Assembly: GCA_036375715.1 (NCBI GenBank)
Contig: DASVBS010000079.1
Location: 1 to 64,000, forward strand
Direction of reading: 5' to 3'
Source: Longimicrobiaceae bacterium
GTDB lineage: Bacteria; Gemmatimonadota; Gemmatimonadetes; Longimicrobiales; Longimicrobiaceae
DNA: 64,000 nucleotides
The translations under genes were made by a program, and so were the position numbers. Below, one piece after another: positions 51,961 through 63,100 of the stretch. How positions within the stretch are numbered: position 1 is the first letter of the stretch; every line of letters begins with the position of its first letter. The notes beneath the pieces are model-generated. The model searched no databases and was not told the DNA's origin. It worked only from the letters and a program-made list of their open reading frames with translations.

Positions 51961-54900
51961 CTACCGGGGAGGGACCTTCAGCAGAGAAACGGAGTGCGGC
52001 GGGAGGGTGAGCGTGAGCGAACCGCCGCCAGTCTCGACCTTCGTCTCGCGCATTCCGATCGCCTGCGGCGAGCCGAACAGGATCCAGCGGCCGGTGTCCG
52101 CTGGCTCGAAATCCTCCAGGCGGATCTCGATGTCGATCGCGTCCTCCATGTCGCGGTTGATGAGGCTGACGCTGAGCGAGCCGTCCTCGGGGTCTTCGAG
52201 GGCAACGGCGTCCACGAGCGGGAGGTTGAAGATGGGGATGACGTCGCGCCCCACCCGCCGGGGTTGCTGCACCACCGGGGTCTCCAGTGTCGCCTCGAGC
52301 GGGATCGTCCCGGCCTCGGCGGCATAGGTGCGGAAGAGGTCATAGCGCGGGTGCATGCGACCGAAGGGGAGCGCTCGCGGGTTGAAGGGGGAGTACTCGG
52401 TGGCGTTCGCGCCCGTGAGGTACTCCCCCTGCCGCATGAAGGTGTGCAGATAGCCGGCGTAGATGAGCAGGCTCGCCAGCCGGTCGACCTCTTCGGATTC
52501 GCTGCGGATGGAGCCGTTGTACTCCCCGACGATCACCTGGACGTCCTCCAGGCCGCGGCGGACCAGGTCGTTGCGAAAGTCGGCGAGCCATCGCTCGTAG
52601 CTGAGCGGGATGGCCGAGAGGAGAAAGGCCCGTTCCGCGGGGGAGAGGCCAGGCTCCTCGGGAACCCCCACGTAAGTGTGTACGTCGATGATGTCCAGCT
52701 CGTCGCCGTAGAGCTCGAGCAGGGGGCGATTCCAGGGATCGGGTGGGCTCTCGCTGTGGCCGCCGTGCCCGTTGGCGACGATGTGAATGGAGGGATCGAC
52801 CGCCCGCATGGCGCGCGCGAACTCGGCGTATCGGTGGGCGTGCTTCTCCGGACTGGTGTAACCGATCTGCCAGTGTCCCCACAGCTCGTTGCCGATGTTC
52901 CAGAAGCGCACGCCGTACGGTTCCGGGTGTCCGTTGCGCGCCCGCAGGCGCCCCATTTCGGTGGTCGTGTCTCCGTTCACGTACTCCACCCAACGGGCGG
53001 CCACTTCTGCCGTGCCGTCACCCGCATTGACCGTGATCAGCGGCTGGATGCCCAGGAGCTCCGCGAGGCGCAGATACTCGTCGGTGCCCACGAAGTTGGA
53101 GTTCAGTCCGGGCCACGACGGGTTGGGCATGGAGGGTCGCTCCTCCCACGGACCGATCCCCTCCATCCAGTGATAGCCCGAGGCGAGGTTTCCTCCGGGC
53201 CAGCGGATCCAGCCTGTGTTCAGCTCGCGGAGCTGACGTACCGCCTGCGGGTCGAAGCCGTTGCCCACCGAGTCGGCAGGGAAAACGGTGACGAGATCCA
53301 CGTCGAGTCGGCCGGGACCGTCGAAGAGGATCGCAAGCATGAAGGTGGTGAGGGGACCGGACAGTCTCGGAGCGGTAAGATCGGCCGTGAACTCGCCCCA
53401 TTCCGCGCTGATGTCGTCAATAGCGGCAGAGGAAACCTCGGCGCCCTCGTGGAGCAGGGCGACCCTCGCGCCCCGCACCTCTCCCTGGCCGCGCAGGAAA
53501 GCGCGCAGGTGGTAGCGGCTTTCGCGCCAGGCGGGCAGCGAAATGACCTGTGCGAGGCCGGCTACGCCTTCGGCTTCGGTCTCGATGCGCTGGCACTGCG
53601 TGTCGTTGAATGCGCCGGGGCATGTGGTGGTGAAGCGCACCGGTCCCTCGCCGATGCCAATCCACGGCGCCGCCACCTCCTCGACGCCGGCGGTAGCACG
53701 CGGCAGCCATTCCCCGCCCAGCGCGGCATCGGCCGCTTGCGGCTCCAGCTCGCGATAGCCGATGTGGGCAGCGACAGTCTCCTCCGCCGTGGGGTGGCCG
53801 AACTCGAAGCTGGGGTTCCGCACGGCCTGGGAGAACAGCCAGCCATAGATGGGGCGGTCGTAGACGACCGGCTCGGAGAAGGTTCCATACAGCAGCGGTG
53901 TGAGGCGCCAGTCTGCCTGGCGCCCTGCGCGAACGGTCAGGCGCGCCTGGTCGGATTCGGAAGGGACGAACTCTACGGGACCGTGCCGGCCGTCAGCGAC
54001 GAATCCTGCGCGGTGCTCGTAATCGCCGGCCTCGGTGGGCCGATGGCCACGCTCCAGCGCGGTGGCGATGTCGGCTGCATCGGCCACGAGCCGGCGGGCC
54101 TCTTCCAGGCGTCCGGCGTCCAGGCGCCGTGGCAGCTCCGCCAGCCGCAGCGCCTCGCGCGCTCGCTCGATGTGGCCGGCCATCCAGGCCGGATGCGACG
54201 CGGCGGCGAGGGCGTCGAGCCGTTCCGCTATATGCCTCGCGGGAGCGACCACCTCTTTCTCGACCCGCCTGGCCACCAGGGCCACCCGGCGGTCGCCGAG
54301 AACGCGGGTGCCGGTGCGGACCCGCAGGAGGTACGATCCGTTCGGGAGATCAGAGGTTTCCAATCGGGCGACCCAAGCGTCGCCGATCGGTTCCCCAGCG
54401 ATCCGCGCCACCACCCTATCCTCCCCGTTGACCAGCTCGAAAACCGCCTCACCTGAGGAGACGCCCTCGATCCGCGGCACCGCTGCCTCGAGCACTTCAG
54501 GCTGCCGCACCACGCCAGCCGCCAGATACGGCGCAACGTTCACCAGACCCCCATCCGCCGGTCGCCGCTCGCGAATGAAGCGCAAGCGGCCGGGGCTCTC
54601 CAGGCCGCCCCACTCCACCATCCGTCCACCGGGGCGATCGATCCGGACGCGGAACGGGATGCCGTAGTTGGTGGCGGGAGCGGTTCGCCGCAGCATGCTC
54701 CAGGGAAGCAGCAGCTCGAAGGCGAGCCCACCGGCCGGCGCGGGCCGCCAGCGGGTCTCCAGCGAGTCGGCCATGATCCCCAGCAGGGAGACCTCGTGGC
54801 AGAGCGCGTGGCCATTCTCGCCCATGCGAGCGTTCGACCCCAGCCGATGGTTGAAGAGGTAGGCGTGGAGGCGATAGGTCATGCCGGAGACGGGTTCGAC

Positions 54901-56829
54901 GAGGGGAACGCAGCGGATCTCGTAGTCTCCCTCCCCACCCTCCAGCTCGAGATGCAGGACGAAAGGCGCATCCGGGGTGATCCCCGTCGACATGCGGTCG
55001 CTGGCGTCGGCGTGCGGCAGAGCAAAGGAGAGATGAACGCCGCGATCGGTCCAGCCGGCCTGCATCCACGCCTCGGCTCTCGCCGTGCTGCTGTCCCAAT
55101 CCACCCTGAGTAGAGGCGTCCACGATGCCGAAGGCGCGAAGTTCACCTCGCCGTCGACCGTCGCTTCGGTGGGCTCCTGGTATGCCGGGAGGATCGGGCC
55201 GACGTCGCGGGTAGCCACCAGCGACCACGGGCGGGCACCGACCCGGTCCGCCCAGCCCTCCCACGCCTGTGCCATCTCGCGCACCCGATCCGGGTAGCGA
55301 GCGGACAGGTCGTTCAGCTCTGTGCCGTCCGCCTCCATGTCGTAGAGCTCCCAGGGACCAGGGAAGCGAGAGACCAGCTTCCATCGTCCCTGGCGGACCG
55401 CACGGTTGCCCTCATGCTCCCAGAAGATCGTCCGCTCGGGCAGGCTCTCGCCCCTGAACGCCGACAGGAGGCTGGTGCCCTCCAGAGGCACGGTGGCCTG
55501 CCCGGCGAAGCTATCGGGGAACTCGACGCCGGCCACATCGAGGATGGTGGGCAGGAGATCGATCACATGGGCCGGATCACGGCGCAGCGCGCCGTTTGCG
55601 GTGATCGACGCGGGCCAGTGCACGATCAAGGGGGCGGCAATTCCACCCTCGTGCACCCATTTCTTGGTGAGCCGGAAGGGAGCGCTGCTCACGTGCGCCC
55701 CGCGGATGCCGTAGCCCTCGTACGACTCCGGCCCGCCAAGCGCCCCTCCCGCGAGGCTGCGGTTCGGGTCCTCCGCGGCGCCCCCGTTGTCGGAAAGGAA
55801 GAGCACCAGCGTGTTCTCGAGTATTCCGCGCTCGGCGAGCGCCTGCATTACCCGCCCGATCCCCATGTCCATCCGCTCCACCTGAGCGGCGTAGATGGCC
55901 ATCTCGTGGTCCCAGCGCTCGCGCGCCTCCGCTGGCGCCTCTTCCCACGCCGGCACCTGTTCCGGACGCGGGGCGAGCGGCCACGAGTCGTCAATGATGC
56001 CCATCTGCGTGAGCCGCTGGTACCGCTCCTCGCGGATCCGATCCCACCCCTGCGCGAGATACTTCCCGCGGTACCTGGCAACATCCTCCTCGGGTGCGTG
56101 GAGCGGCCAGTGGGGTGCGTTGTAGGCCAGGTAGAGGAAGAAGGGCTTCGTGGCGTCGTGTTCGCGGATGTAGCGGACGGCTTGATCGGAGAAGGCGTCG
56201 GTGGTGAAGAACCCCTCCCGCGGCGGCTCGTAGAGCTGGTCATCCAGCGCCATCTGAACGGTCCCGACCTTTCCGCCGTTCTGAACCCCCCAGCCGTAGT
56301 AATTCGCCGCGCCCCCGACGATGGCGAAGGAACGATCGAAGCCGCGGTTCACCGGCCACTCCGAGCGCTGATAGCCGACGTGCCACTTCCCGGTCATGTA
56401 GGTCGAGTAGCCCGCCGAGCGCAGGATCTCCGCGATGGTCGGAGTACGGTCGGACAGACGATTCGTATAGGCGGGACTGTTGAAGGTCTCCCGGATGTAG
56501 CGAGCGTAGCCGTCGGGCATGTGGCCCATGCCGGCCTGGTGCGGATAAAGCCCGGTGAGCAGCGCCGCTCGGGTCGGTGAGCAGCGCGCCGTGTTGTAGA
56601 AGTGGGTGAAGCGCAGCCCTTCGGAGGCGAGCCGATTCAGGTTTGGCGTCGCGATCTCGCCTCCGTAAGCGCCGATGTCGGAAAAGCCGAGGTCGTCAGC
56701 CAGGATCACAACGATGTTGGGAGGCTGTGCGACCGCCTGAGCCTCGAGGGGAGATCGGCTCGCTACGAGAGTCGCAGCGCAAGCGACTCCCGTGAAGACG
56801 GCGCGCAAACGAGGATCGATTCGCGGCAT
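51961..56829 (-). CDS. Bifunctional exported sulfatase with C-terminal GH51 arabinofuranosidase
   Basis: A 1,622-residue exported protein with several domains in one unbroken frame. Residues about 37-545 are a type I sulfatase: metal-binding ADDLG (Asp45, Asp46), CSPTR with Cys83 as the formylglycine precursor, GKWHVG (Lys148, His150) and LSDNGG (Asp347, Asn348). Residues about 560-780 resemble a CBM9-type carbohydrate-binding domain (VDGEVNFAPSASWTPLLRVDWDSSTARAEAWMQAGWTDRGVHLSF). Residues about 970-1622 are a GH51 alpha-L-arabinofuranosidase (LYGTFSEPVVYDRPIYGWLFSQAVRNPSFEFG), with acid/base Glu1315 in WNIGNELWG and nucleophile Glu1436 in IVGEYNGS. GGGAG precedes the ATG. It is the last gene of the minus-strand glycan operon. 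Confidence 0.9.
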   Translation of the reverse strand: MPRIDPRLRAVFTGVACAATLVASRSPLEAQAVAQPPNIVVILADDLGFSDIGAYGGEIATPNLNRLASEGLRFTHFYNTARCSPTRAALLTGLYPHQAGMGHMPDGYARYIRETFNSPAYTNRLSDRTPTIAEILRSAGYSTYMTGKWHVGYQRSEWPVNRGFDRSFAIVGGAANYYGWGVQNGGKVGTVQMALDDQLYEPPREGFFTTDAFSDQAVRYIREHDATKPFFLYLAYNAPHWPLHAPEEDVARYRGKYLAQGWDRIREERYQRLTQMGIIDDSWPLAPRPEQVPAWEEAPAEARERWDHEMAIYAAQVERMDMGIGRVMQALAERGILENTLVLFLSDNGGAAEDPNRSLAGGALGGPESYEGYGIRGAHVSSAPFRLTKKWVHEGGIAAPLIVHWPASITANGALRRDPAHVIDLLPTILDVAGVEFPDSFAGQATVPLEGTSLLSAFRGESLPERTIFWEHEGNRAVRQGRWKLVSRFPGPWELYDMEADGTELNDLSARYPDRVREMAQAWEGWADRVGARPWSLVATRDVGPILPAYQEPTEATVDGEVNFAPSASWTPLLRVDWDSSTARAEAWMQAGWTDRGVHLSFALPHADASDRMSTGITPDAPFVLHLELEGGEGDYEIRCVPLVEPVSGMTYRLHAYLFNHRLGSNARMGENGHALCHEVSLLGIMADSLETRWRPAPAGGLAFELLLPWSMLRRTAPATNYGIPFRVRIDRPGGRMVEWGGLESPGRLRFIRERRPADGGLVNVAPYLAAGVVRQPEVLEAAVPRIEGVSSGEAVFELVNGEDRVVARIAGEPIGDAWVARLETSDLPNGSYLLRVRTGTRVLGDRRVALVARRVEKEVVAPARHIAERLDALAAASHPAWMAGHIERAREALRLAELPRRLDAGRLEEARRLVADAADIATALERGHRPTEAGDYEHRAGFVADGRHGPVEFVPSESDQARLTVRAGRQADWRLTPLLYGTFSEPVVYDRPIYGWLFSQAVRNPSFEFGHPTAEETVAAHIGYRELEPQAADAALGGEWLPRATAGVEEVAAPWIGIGEGPVRFTTTCPGAFNDTQCQRIETEAEGVAGLAQVISLPAWRESRYHLRAFLRGQGEVRGARVALLHEGAEVSSAAIDDISAEWGEFTADLTAPRLSGPLTTFMLAILFDGPGRLDVDLVTVFPADSVGNGFDPQAVRQLRELNTGWIRWPGGNLASGYHWMEGIGPWEERPSMPNPSWPGLNSNFVGTDEYLRLAELLGIQPLITVNAGDGTAEVAARWVEYVNGDTTTEMGRLRARNGHPEPYGVRFWNIGNELWGHWQIGYTSPEKHAHRYAEFARAMRAVDPSIHIVANGHGGHSESPPDPWNRPLLELYGDELDIIDVHTYVGVPEEPGLSPAERAFLLSAIPLSYERWLADFRNDLVRRGLEDVQVIVGEYNGSIRSESEEVDRLASLLIYAGYLHTFMRQGEYLTGANATEYSPFNPRALPFGRMHPRYDLFRTYAAEAGTIPLEATLETPVVQQPRRVGRDVIPIFNLPLVDAVALEDPEDGSLSVSLINRDMEDAIDIEIRLEDFEPADTGRWILFGSPQAIGMRETKVETGGGSLTLTLPPHSVSLLKVPPR

Positions 56830-56968
56830 AGAGGCTCCCGGGCTGGGCGATGCTTTCTCGGCTCTGGTACCGCTTTCCTTCGGCTTCTGGTGCAGTGTCG
56901 CCAGCCTAGTCGCTGGACCCCCGCAGGAGCCCTCAATCTCTTCGATCCGGCGTCACGTTCTTCAGAAG

Positions 56969-58429
56969 CTAAAAGACGTACGGCGACACACCCACTCGGC
57001 GGTTGGGATCGTTCAGGTCTTCAGGTCCGGTCTCCCTGTCCCCCTGCTCTTGACGCCACTCCGCCATGAGCCGGCGCATCTCCTCGAGCGTGTCGGCGTA
57101 TTGCGGGTCCGCCGCCCGGTTCACCTGTTCATCCGGGTCCACCGCGAGGTCGTACAGCTCCTCGGCGGGGTGATTGTGGTAGCGCCAGAGAACCGCGGCG
57201 GCGTGCTCGTCCCGGAACGACTTCTCCCGCCACGAAGACCAGTAGCCCTCCTCACCCACTCGATCCATGTGGGTCGTGTAGAGGCTATCCGGGTTGAGGT
57301 TGAGGATGTACTTGAAGCGGTCGGTGCGAAGCATCCGCGCCGGCGATCGGTTCATCTTTCCATCTCCGGTATGAGACGCGAACACCCTGTCCCGGTGTCG
57401 AGTGACCTGGCCGAGCAGCACGGGTAGGAAGCTCCGCCCATCGATATCCTCCGGGGGCGCGCCGCCGGCCGCCTCCACGAAGGTCGGCAACAGGTCTACC
57501 AGCGAGACCAGCGCATCGGTCGTGGTGCCGCCCTGCACCTTGCCCGGCCAGCGGACCAGCAGCGGCGTCTGGATGCCCGCGTCGTACAGGCTCCATTTGC
57601 CGAAAGGCCACTGCGGCCCCTGGTCAGCCGTGAAGACCATCAACGTGTTCTGGGCCAGCCCGTGCTGGTCGAGCATGTCCAGCAGCCGTCCCACGTTGCG
57701 GTCCATCTTCGTGATGTCGGTATAGTAGCGCGCCCGCGAGGCCCGGTACTCCGGTGTGTCGATGTGGCGCGCCGGCACGTCCACCTCTGCCGGGTCGTAC
57801 TCGGCCTTCTCGGGCCAGTGTACGTGTGGGCTGTGGTCGGCAACGATGAGGAGGAAGGGCTTCCCCGCGGGACGCTGGCTCAGCCAGGTGTCCACCGGGT
57901 CGAGCACGAGGTCGGTCCAGAGCACGCCGTCATTCTCGTGCCCCGGCTCCTTCTGGTTGGTCCCCTCGATCAGCTCGAACGGTAGCGCCTCGCGCGGGCC
58001 CACGTGCAGCTTTCCCGCGAGGGCCACGTCGTAGCCGAGCGGGGTGAGGTACTGCACCAGCGAGCGAGTCCCATCGCGGACGCCCGTGTGGTTGGCGTGC
58101 GCCCCGCTGCGGAACGGATACAGCCCTGTGTAGATCGAGCTTCGGGAAGGCGAGCAGGTCGGCGACGCCGCGAAAGCGCTGGTGAAACGCAGCGCTTCGC
58201 TGGCCAGCTCCTGGAGATTTGGTGTTCGCACTACCTGATTGCCGTACGGCTGGATGTCGCCGATCCCGAGGTCGTCCGCGATGAAGAGGACGATGTTGGG
58301 CGGCGTTTCGGGAGCGCCCTGAGCATGCGCAGTTGGTGCCGCCAGACCCGTGGCCAGCAGGCCGAGAGCCGTCAGCCACAGGCGGAGAAGGGGCGACCGT
58401 CGATCGGGCGAGCGGTTCGTCACGTTCAT
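56969..58429 (-). CDS. Exported sulfatase, sulfamidase-like
   Basis: A 486-residue periplasmic sulfatase. After a signal peptide (ending PTAHAQG) come ADDLG, the formylglycine motif CSPSR (Cys92), GKLHVGP (Lys140, His142) and TADQG. It resembles heparan N-sulfatase (SGSH) in several places (CSPSRSSIYTGLYPFRSGAHANH; the late YDAGIQTPLLVRWPGK), so it may remove N- or O-linked sulfate from sugars. A formylglycine-generating enzyme is needed for activity and none is in the window. It is 73 bases after SusD on the same strand. Confidence 0.9.
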   Translation of the reverse strand: MNVTNRSPDRRSPLLRLWLTALGLLATGLAAPTAHAQGAPETPPNIVLFIADDLGIGDIQPYGNQVVRTPNLQELASEALRFTSAFAASPTCSPSRSSIYTGLYPFRSGAHANHTGVRDGTRSLVQYLTPLGYDVALAGKLHVGPREALPFELIEGTNQKEPGHENDGVLWTDLVLDPVDTWLSQRPAGKPFLLIVADHSPHVHWPEKAEYDPAEVDVPARHIDTPEYRASRARYYTDITKMDRNVGRLLDMLDQHGLAQNTLMVFTADQGPQWPFGKWSLYDAGIQTPLLVRWPGKVQGGTTTDALVSLVDLLPTFVEAAGGAPPEDIDGRSFLPVLLGQVTRHRDRVFASHTGDGKMNRSPARMLRTDRFKYILNLNPDSLYTTHMDRVGEEGYWSSWREKSFRDEHAAAVLWRYHNHPAEELYDLAVDPDEQVNRAADPQYADTLEEMRRLMAEWRQEQGDRETGPEDLNDPNRRVGVSPYVF

Positions 58430-58503
58430 TTCTTCACGGTGTGTCAGTGAGCGGGTACGGCGCGCCGGTCGCAGGTTGCCGACCGGGCGCCGCCGCCCTG
58501 GGC

Positions 58504-60057
58504 TCAGTAGCCGGGATTCTGCTGGATGCTCGGGTTGTAGTTGACCTCGACCAGCGGGATCGGCAACAGCTCCGACTTCGGGTGGGGCGCGCCGAAGGTG
58601 TTGTAGTCGAAGCCATTGAAGTCGCGATCACGCGCGACGAGCACCTGCTTTTCCGCCTCGTCCCGAGGGAGAAGGTCGTGTCGGACGAGGTAAGGCCAGC
58701 GCGCCATCTCCCACCCCAGCTCCAACAACTGCTCCTTCTCCACGATCGCGCGCATCTCCTCCTGCGTGCCCAGCGGCACAGGATCGAGTCCCACGCGCTC
58801 CCGCACCTGGTCGATCGCGGTCTTCGCCGCCGCGAGATCCCCCATCTCCGCTGCCGCTTCAGCGTACATCAGCAGGACGCCGGCGAAGCGGATCACCGTG
58901 AAATTCACGGGCGAGTCGAAATCGTGAGTGTCCAGCCAGTGCTGCGACCACTTCTTCCAGTAAATGGTGGTCGGTCCCGGGTTCGGATAGCGGTCGAGGA
59001 ACTCTCGACCGAACACGATCATTCCTCCGGGCTTGTTCCAGAAGATGGTGTAGTCGAGGCGCGGGTCGGGCGCTCCGGCGTTGGTCCCTGCATCCTGCGG
59101 CGCGGCCAGGCAGGCCTCGGGATCGGGGAAGAACTGGCAGAAATACCAGGGGGTCGGCTGGGTCTCGATGAAGCTCGGACCCTGCGGGCCGCGTAGACGC
59201 GGCACGTCGAAGCCACGGGCGCCGCTGGTACCCGCGGTGGCAGCGTCGACGAACTGGACCTCGAAAACCGACTCCACGTGGTTCTCATCCTGGTCGTCGA
59301 AGAGCGCGCCGTACTCGGGCAGCAGCGAGTACTCACCCGAATCGATGACCTCCTTCAGTATCGCTGCGGCTTCCTCCCACTCCTGCTGCTGGAGGTGCAC
59401 CATGCCCTGGAGCGCCGTGGCTGCCCCGCGGGTCGCCCTGCCCAGGTTCGCTCCGCCCTGACGGTACTCGGTGACGGGTGGGAGAACCGTGCGAGCTTCC
59501 TGGAGGTCCGCTTCGATCTGCGCCCACACCTCCTCGGGAGGCGCCTGTTCGGGACGGGCGCTCGCCTCCAGCGGCTCCAGCACCAGAGGGACGTTCCGAT
59601 AGAGGATCAGCAGGTTGTAGTACATGAGCGCCCGGATGAACTTCGCTTCCGCAATCGTCCGGTCGCGGACGGCGGCGTCCATGTCGATTCCGGGCGCACG
59701 CGCGATGACCTGGTTGGCCCGGAAGATCGTGTGATAGTGGTCGTCCCACGCACCGGAGCTGAAGCCGTTGCCGTTGTAGTTCAGCAGCTGGAAGTGGAGC
59801 ACTCCGTTGAGACCACCGTTGGCTCCCAGCCCATGGGCGAGGTCGGAGCGGCCGTCGTACAGGAGGTTTAGGTGACGGCCGTAGGTGCCGTCCAGCGTGA
59901 GTCCCGCGTACGTCGCAATGATGCCCTCCTCGAGGTCGCTGGCGGTGCGCCAGAATGTATCGGTCGACCGCTCGTTCGGGTTCGGCTGCGTCAGGTCGAC
60001 GCACCCGGCGAGCAGGGCGGAGGTCAAAAGAGCGTAGCCGAATCGGATCAGCTTCAT
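58504..60057 (-). CDS. SusD/RagB-family glycan-binding lipoprotein
   Basis: A 517-residue surface lipoprotein (signal MKLIRFGYALLTSALLAGC). It has the N-terminal RagB/SusD helical repeats (ERSTDTFWRTASDLEEGIIATYAGL, IFRANQVIARAPGIDMDAAVRDRTIAEAKFIRALMYYNLLILYRNVPLVLEP) and the characteristic C-terminal part (NFTVIRFAGVLLMYAEAAAEMGDLAAAKTAIDQVRERVGLDPV, then LLPIPLVEVNYNPSIQQNPGY). It captures glycan and hands it to the SusC-type transporter encoded just upstream. Confidence 0.95.
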   Translation of the reverse strand: MKLIRFGYALLTSALLAGCVDLTQPNPNERSTDTFWRTASDLEEGIIATYAGLTLDGTYGRHLNLLYDGRSDLAHGLGANGGLNGVLHFQLLNYNGNGFSSGAWDDHYHTIFRANQVIARAPGIDMDAAVRDRTIAEAKFIRALMYYNLLILYRNVPLVLEPLEASARPEQAPPEEVWAQIEADLQEARTVLPPVTEYRQGGANLGRATRGAATALQGMVHLQQQEWEEAAAILKEVIDSGEYSLLPEYGALFDDQDENHVESVFEVQFVDAATAGTSGARGFDVPRLRGPQGPSFIETQPTPWYFCQFFPDPEACLAAPQDAGTNAGAPDPRLDYTIFWNKPGGMIVFGREFLDRYPNPGPTTIYWKKWSQHWLDTHDFDSPVNFTVIRFAGVLLMYAEAAAEMGDLAAAKTAIDQVRERVGLDPVPLGTQEEMRAIVEKEQLLELGWEMARWPYLVRHDLLPRDEAEKQVLVARDRDFNGFDYNTFGAPHPKSELLPIPLVEVNYNPSIQQNPGY

Positions 60058-60136
60058 GGTTGCGTCCCTGAAGATGGCTTGGATCGTCCACGGGCGTGGC
60101 GAGCACGAAGCTCCTCTCCGCCCGTGGAGTCGTTGA

Positions 60137-63100
60137 TCAGAGGCTCAGGTTCATCCCGACCGAGATGGTCCGCACGTTCGGGAAAATGTTGGCGTTGTCG
60201 ACACCGCGGGACAGGACGCCCGATCCCAGAGCCTCCGGGTCCCAGCCGATGTAGTCGGTGACGGTGTGCAGGTTCTGAGCGTTGACGTAGAGACGCACCG
60301 AGCTGCCGACGCCGATCGCGCTGCTCGTCGACGCGGGAAGGGTGTATCCCAGTTCGACGTTCTGGATGCGCAGGAAGGAGCCGTCCTCGAGGAAGCGGTC
60401 CGAGTCGGCCTTCATGTTGACGTTGCCGCCCGAACCGTAGATCGCCCTGGGGGTCGATGTGTTCGGATTCTCCGGCGTCCAGGGCTTCAGCCCCTTGCGG
60501 TAGTGCGACGCCTCGAAGGTCTGCTCGGTGAGATACTTCGGACCGCTCCAGACCAGCTGTCCGTAGGATCCGCGCAGGCCGACGCTGAGGTCGACGTTGC
60601 GGAATCCCATGTCGAAGTACAGGCCTCCCTCGAAGTCAGGGAATGAGCTGCCCGCCACGTATTTGTCGTCGTCGTTGATCAGACCGTCCTGATTCAGATC
60701 CACATAGCGCACGTCGCCGGGCTTCGCGCTCGGCTGCAGCACCACCACGGTGCCGTCTTCGAGCGTGGTGGTGTGGGCCTGAACTTCCTCTTCACTCTGG
60801 AAGAGCCCGTCCGTCTTGACGACGTAGAACGCGCCTACAGGGCCGCCCACCGAGGTCCGCGTGACCCCGAGGTCCCCCATGATCGGCTCGCCGTTGTTGC
60901 CGAGGGAGAGCACCTCGTTGTCGATGGTCGAGACGTTGGCGGAGGTGCGCAGCGAGAAATCCCCCCGCTCGTAGCGATGGGCGAGCTCGACCTCCAGGCC
61001 GCGGTTGCGGATGCTCCCGATGTTCAGGAAAGGTCCGTTGCGGGCACCCAGCGAGGAGGGGAGTGGCGGACGTACCAGGAGCCCCGACGACTCGTTGATG
61101 AAGAAGTCGGTGGTGAGTGAGAAGGCACCGAACTCCGCGTCCAACCCGAAGTTCGTGGCGGTGTTCTCCTGCCACCGAATGGCGGGGTTGGCGATGTCGA
61201 GCTGGATGGCGCCGGGGATGATCGTGCCGGAACTCCCCAGCGGGTAACTGTGGTTGGAGGCAATGAGCCCGGCATACTGGTAGTTCGGGATTCCCTGGTC
61301 TCCCAGCGTACCGTAGCTGGCCCGGAGCTTCAGGAAATCGGCGTACCTTCCCAGCAGCGGCAGCGACGCGAAGAAGGGCTCGTCGCTGACCACCCAGCCG
61401 AGGGAGGCGGAAGCGAAGTTCGCGTAACGTCGGTCGGGCCCGAAGCGGGAGGAGCCGTCGCGCCGGAAGCTGGCACTGAGCAGGTACTTGCCGGCGTAGG
61501 AGTAGTTGGCGCGCACCAGGTAGGAGCGGAGAGCATACTCCTGGATCGCGCCGGAGTTGGTGGGCTCGATGGTGCCGGCGTTGATCACCCGCAAATCGAG
61601 ATCGGGGTAGCCCCGCCGCGAGGCGCCGAGCGTCTCGCGGTCCTCGCTCTGCTCCGTGAAGCCGACCACGGCGTTCACGCTGTGGTCCCCGAAGGTCGTC
61701 TCGGCGGTGAGCAGGTTCTCATACAGCACCGACGTTCGCGCGTCGCGGCTGTTGAAGTACGAAGCTGGCTGCTCGACGTCGCGGTAGCGGAGCTCGGCGT
61801 TCTCCGAGAAGGCCTCGTCGGTGATCGTCTCGTAATTGAATCCCAGGTTGAAGCGGTAGCGCAGAAAGCTGGTGAGCGCCGCTTCCGCGAAGACCGTCCC
61901 GAAGGCCTGGTCGAGCTGCCGGGTCACGTCGTTGGTGAGCTGCAGGCCGACCGGGTTGGTGGCGAACGTCTGCACCTCGTCGGTGCCGTATCCCCACCCG
62001 CTGGGGTTGTTGGGATCCTTCACGCGGAGCACCGGCGCCATCCTGAGCGCCTCGCGCAGCGGGTTGCCGGTCATGTCGGCAAGGACCGATCGCGAGAGCG
62101 CGATGTTCTCGCCCACGGTCAGGATTCCTCGCCGGAGCTCCGTGTTGACCCTCAGGTTGCGCCGATCGAAGCCGGTTCCGATCACGGCCCCTTCCTGGTC
62201 CAGATAGCCGGCGCTCACAAGGTAGTTGGCGCTCTGCGACGCACCCGAGAGGGTGACGTCGTGGCTCTGGATCATTCCGGTCTGGATCACCTCCTTCTGC
62301 CAGTCGAGGTCCGGGTAGCCGGTGAAATCGGTGGCGGAGCCGTCCGGCATGAAGCCGTTCTGGTAGGCCTGGTTGATGATCTGCGCCCACTCGTCACGTC
62401 CCGCGAGCGGGATCAGGCGCGGAACGCTCTGCGTGCCGACGTACGACTCCGCGGCGATCCGCATCTCGCCGCTTTGCCCTCGTTTGGTGGTGATGACGAT
62501 CACCCCGTTCGCGCCGCGGGCGCCGTACTGGGAGGCAGCCGAGGCGTCCTTCAGCACCTCGATGGAGGCGATATCCGAAGGGTTCAGGTTCGGATTCGCC
62601 TCCATGTACATGCCGTCGACCACGTAGAGCGGCTGTGTGTTGCCGCCCACGAAGTTCACCCCGCGAATCTGCACCCGTCCCGTCGAGCCGGGCATACCGG
62701 ACGACTGGATGTTGACGCCGGCGATCTTCCCCTTCAGCGCCTCCTCGAGAGTGGCGGTCTGTGCGTTCGCGATTGCGGTCGAATCCACGCTCACCACCGA
62801 CCCGGAGACGTCACGCTGTCGCTGGGTCGTATAGCCGACCACCACCAGCTCTTCCAGCTCGAGCGCCGAGGGCTGGAGCGCGACGTCGATGATCGAGCGA
62901 CCGTTGATGTCGATCTCCTGGGTGGCGAAGCCGATCGAGGAGACGATGAGTTGCTGTGCACCTGCGGGAGCGGTGATCTGGTACGCGCCCTGGGCATCGG
63001 TAACGGTACCCTGGTCGAAGGCATCCACGCGCACCGTGGCGCCGGCGATGGGTTCCTGCGTTTCCGCGTTTGTCACGCGTCCGCGGATGGTTTCTTGGGC

